Of a DNA stretch of 14,369 nt, positions 12,961 through 14,369 are shown piece by piece; position 1 is the stretch's first letter; each line of letters starts with the position of its first letter. Both the position numbers and the translations under genes were made by a program. The DNA comes from an uncultured Erysipelotrichaceae bacterium (GTDB lineage: Bacteria > Bacillota_I > Bacilli_A > RF39 > UBA660), in the NCBI GenBank assembly GCA_902795725.1, contig CADBLY010000012.1, positions 1 to 14,369 on the forward strand, written 5' to 3'. The notes beneath the pieces were generated by a model. It was not told the origin of the DNA, ran no database searches, and worked only from the letters and a program-made list of their open reading frames with translations.

Positions 12961-13653
12961 ATGGATTTTAAATATTTAATTATATTATTCTTTATTTATT
13001 CTTTTTTAGGCTGGTTAATAGAAGTAATGGGAAAATTAATTGAAAAACATAGGTTTATTAATAGGGGGTTTTTAATTGGTCCAGTTTGTCCAATATATGG
13101 TGTAGGATGTGTATTACTTACTATACTTTTAAAGCCATATCTTAATAATATATTTATTCTTTTTGGTATGGCTATTATTATATGTTCTGTTTTAGAATAT
13201 TTAACTAGTTATATTATGGAGAAATTATTTAAAGCTAGATGGTGGGATTATTCTAAGTATAAGTATAATATTAATGGAAGAATATGTTTGGAAACCATGA
13301 CTTTCTTTGGTATATTAGGGTGTATAGTTTTATATTTTCTAAATCCCTTTTTTCTTAATATAATATCTAGTATTAATACTATTATCTTACAAATAATAAT
13401 ATTAACTCTATTAATTATCTTTGTTATAGATATAACAATATCATCAGGCGTAATGATAAAATTCAGAAATAGTATGAAGATATTAGAAAAAGATGGAACA
13501 GAAGAAATAACTAAAATGATTAAAGAAATAATTACTAATAGAGGATATTTACTTAGAAGATTGATTAAGGCTTTTCCTAATATAAAGAGTAATAGAGAAA
13601 GATTGAGAGAAATACGATTAATGATTGATAAAAAGTTGAGAGGTAGTAAATGA
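12961..13653 (+). CDS. Putative ABC-transporter-type membrane protein, CmpB family (PF06541)
   Basis: The 230-aa polytopic membrane protein carries the family's characteristic blocks: FFIYSFLGWLIEV at the N-terminus, FINRGFLIGPVCPIYGVG, LEYLTSYIMEKLFKARWWDYSKYKYNINGRICLE. About five to six hydrophobic segments lie between ~5 and ~165, and a basic, probably cytoplasmic helical tail follows. The family is annotated 'putative ABC transporter permease' from one early report, but no ATPase partner is nearby and its real role is not established. The start at 12961 follows AAAGGA; the upstream in-frame TTG at 12952 is rejected. The stop is TGA, the only TGA stop at a normal gene end in this window, forced by the ATGA overlap with the next gene. 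Confidence 0.88.
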   Translation: MDFKYLIILFFIYSFLGWLIEVMGKLIEKHRFINRGFLIGPVCPIYGVGCVLLTILLKPYLNNIFILFGMAIIICSVLEYLTSYIMEKLFKARWWDYSKYKYNINGRICLETMTFFGILGCIVLYFLNPFFLNIISSINTIILQIIILTLLIIFVIDITISSGVMIKFRNSMKILEKDGTEEITKMIKEIITNRGYLLRRLIKAFPNIKSNRERLREIRLMIDKKLRGSK

Positions 13654-14357
13654 AAAAGACAAGATATATATTAGGATTAATACTAACTATAGGTACTATT
13701 ACAACAAGTACTTACTATAAAGATGATATATCATCATTTATAAATGATTTAACTAAAACAGAAGTTAAATCATATGAAATGGATAACATACCAGAATATA
13801 ATGGTGAAGATTATGTTGTTTTAAATAATAATAAACCTAATTTTAATGAAAGTGAATTAAATAAGAAATCTTTTGAGAAATATAGTAAATTAGATAGATT
13901 AGGTAGATGTGGTAAAGCAATAGCTAATATCAGTTATGATATGATGCCAAGTGAAAAAAGGGGCAGTATTGGTATGATTAAACCAACGGGTTGGCATACC
14001 ATAAAGTATAATAATATTGATGGTAAATATCTTTATAACAGATGTCATTTAATAGGTTATCAATTAACTGGTGAAAATGCTAACGAAAAGAATCTGATAA
14101 CTTGTACAAGATATATGAATACTGTAGGTATGTTAAAGTTTGAAAATGAAGTAGCTAAATATATCAAAGAAACAAAACATCATGTTTTATATAGAGTTAC
14201 TCCAGTTTTTAAAGATAATGATTTATTAGCTAGGGGAGTTATTATGGAAGCTAAATCAATAGAAGATAAAAAATTAGAATTTAATGTCTTTGTTTATAAT
14301 ATTCAAAATGGTATAGATATTGATTATAAAACGGGAGATAGTAAGTTAAAAGATTAA
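13650..14357 (+). CDS. Membrane-anchored or secreted DNA/RNA non-specific endonuclease (EndA-like)
   Basis: The 235-aa protein has an N-terminal hydrophobic segment after KKTR (residues ~5-22), a signal peptide or anchor that sends the nuclease domain outside the cell. The core is LYNRCHLIGYQLTGE, then NEKNLITCTRYMNTVGM, FENEVAKYI, HHVLYRVTPVFKDNDLLARGVIMEA. This matches the beta-beta-alpha-metal DNA/RNA non-specific endonucleases of the streptococcal EndA/Spd type. H133 is the predicted general base and N148 or N157 the metal-ligand asparagine. The usual DRGH (or NRGH) motif reads NRCH here. Roles in the family include DNA uptake, nutrient DNA breakdown and degradation of host DNA traps; which applies is not shown by sequence. 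AGAGGT lies upstream, and the ATG overlaps the previous stop by 4 bases (ATGA), so the two genes are translationally coupled. Confidence 0.9.
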   Translation: MKKTRYILGLILTIGTITTSTYYKDDISSFINDLTKTEVKSYEMDNIPEYNGEDYVVLNNNKPNFNESELNKKSFEKYSKLDRLGRCGKAIANISYDMMPSEKRGSIGMIKPTGWHTIKYNNIDGKYLYNRCHLIGYQLTGENANEKNLITCTRYMNTVGMLKFENEVAKYIKETKHHVLYRVTPVFKDNDLLARGVIMEAKSIEDKKLEFNVFVYNIQNGIDIDYKTGDSKLKD

Positions 14358-14369
14358 AATTTAGAAAAA

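Noticed and set aside
1..14369. CRISPR array, tRNA or rRNA genes
   Set aside because: No spaced direct repeats of CRISPR size and no tRNA- or rRNA-like sequence was seen.

Overview
The window looks like chromosomal DNA of a very AT-rich, anaerobic, Gram-positive (Bacillota) bacterium. The evidence is the AAT/GAT/TTA-dominated codon use, strong GGTGAT/AGGAGG-type ribosome binding sites, a single-chain pyruvate:ferredoxin oxidoreductase, the GTPase Der and a small sporulation protein of the SpoVIF family. An uncultured gut Bacilli/Erysipelotrichales-like lineage (RF39-type) is my best guess, but the window alone does not prove it. All genes lie on the + strand and are packed tightly. Code 11 fits: the tryptophans I looked at are TGG, and TGA is almost unused as a stop.

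Region 1 (1-1044) is the 3' part of a cell-surface protein gene. It has a TasA/camelysin-like beta domain followed by a C-terminal domain of the DUF6273 / C-type-lectin-like kind. Its frame is cut by a TGA at 823-825. The stretch after that stop is compositionally different (about 43% GC against 25-30% upstream), is built mostly of pyrimidine-ending codons and ends in AVRPVINVYK. That resembles the variable region of a diversity-generating retroelement (DGR) target. Region 2 (1142-4483) is nifJ/porA. Region 3 (4660-5517) is an Rpn/PD-(D/E)XK nuclease-type 'transposase' gene. Region 4 (5653-6732) is an intact paralogue of the region 1 surface protein, sharing a 17-base GC-rich block at its 3' end. 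No reverse transcriptase or template repeat is visible in this window.

Region 5 (6782-8378) holds der and a spoVIF-like gene. They are separated by a 12-bp hairpin whose 3' arm is also the ribosome binding site of the second gene. Region 6 (8472-10905) holds a tail-anchored small protein, a 535-aa coiled-coil protein of unknown function, and a CinA C-terminal-type amidohydrolase abutting it. Region 7 (10906-12893) has a 197-base leader with an inverted repeat and tandem ribosome-binding-site/mini-ORF units. It precedes a three-transmembrane protein with an extracellular beta-helix. Region 8 (12961-14357) is a two-gene operon of a CmpB-type membrane protein and an EndA-like DNA/RNA nuclease, overlapping by 4 bases.

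Regulation appears very compact. Intrinsic terminators overlap gene ends, and four genes have a -10-like box only 17-19 bases before the ATG. The most unusual signals are the DGR-like variable cassette with its upstream TGA, the hairpin that hides the spoVIF ribosome binding site, and the duplicated ribosome-binding-site/mini-ORF leader.
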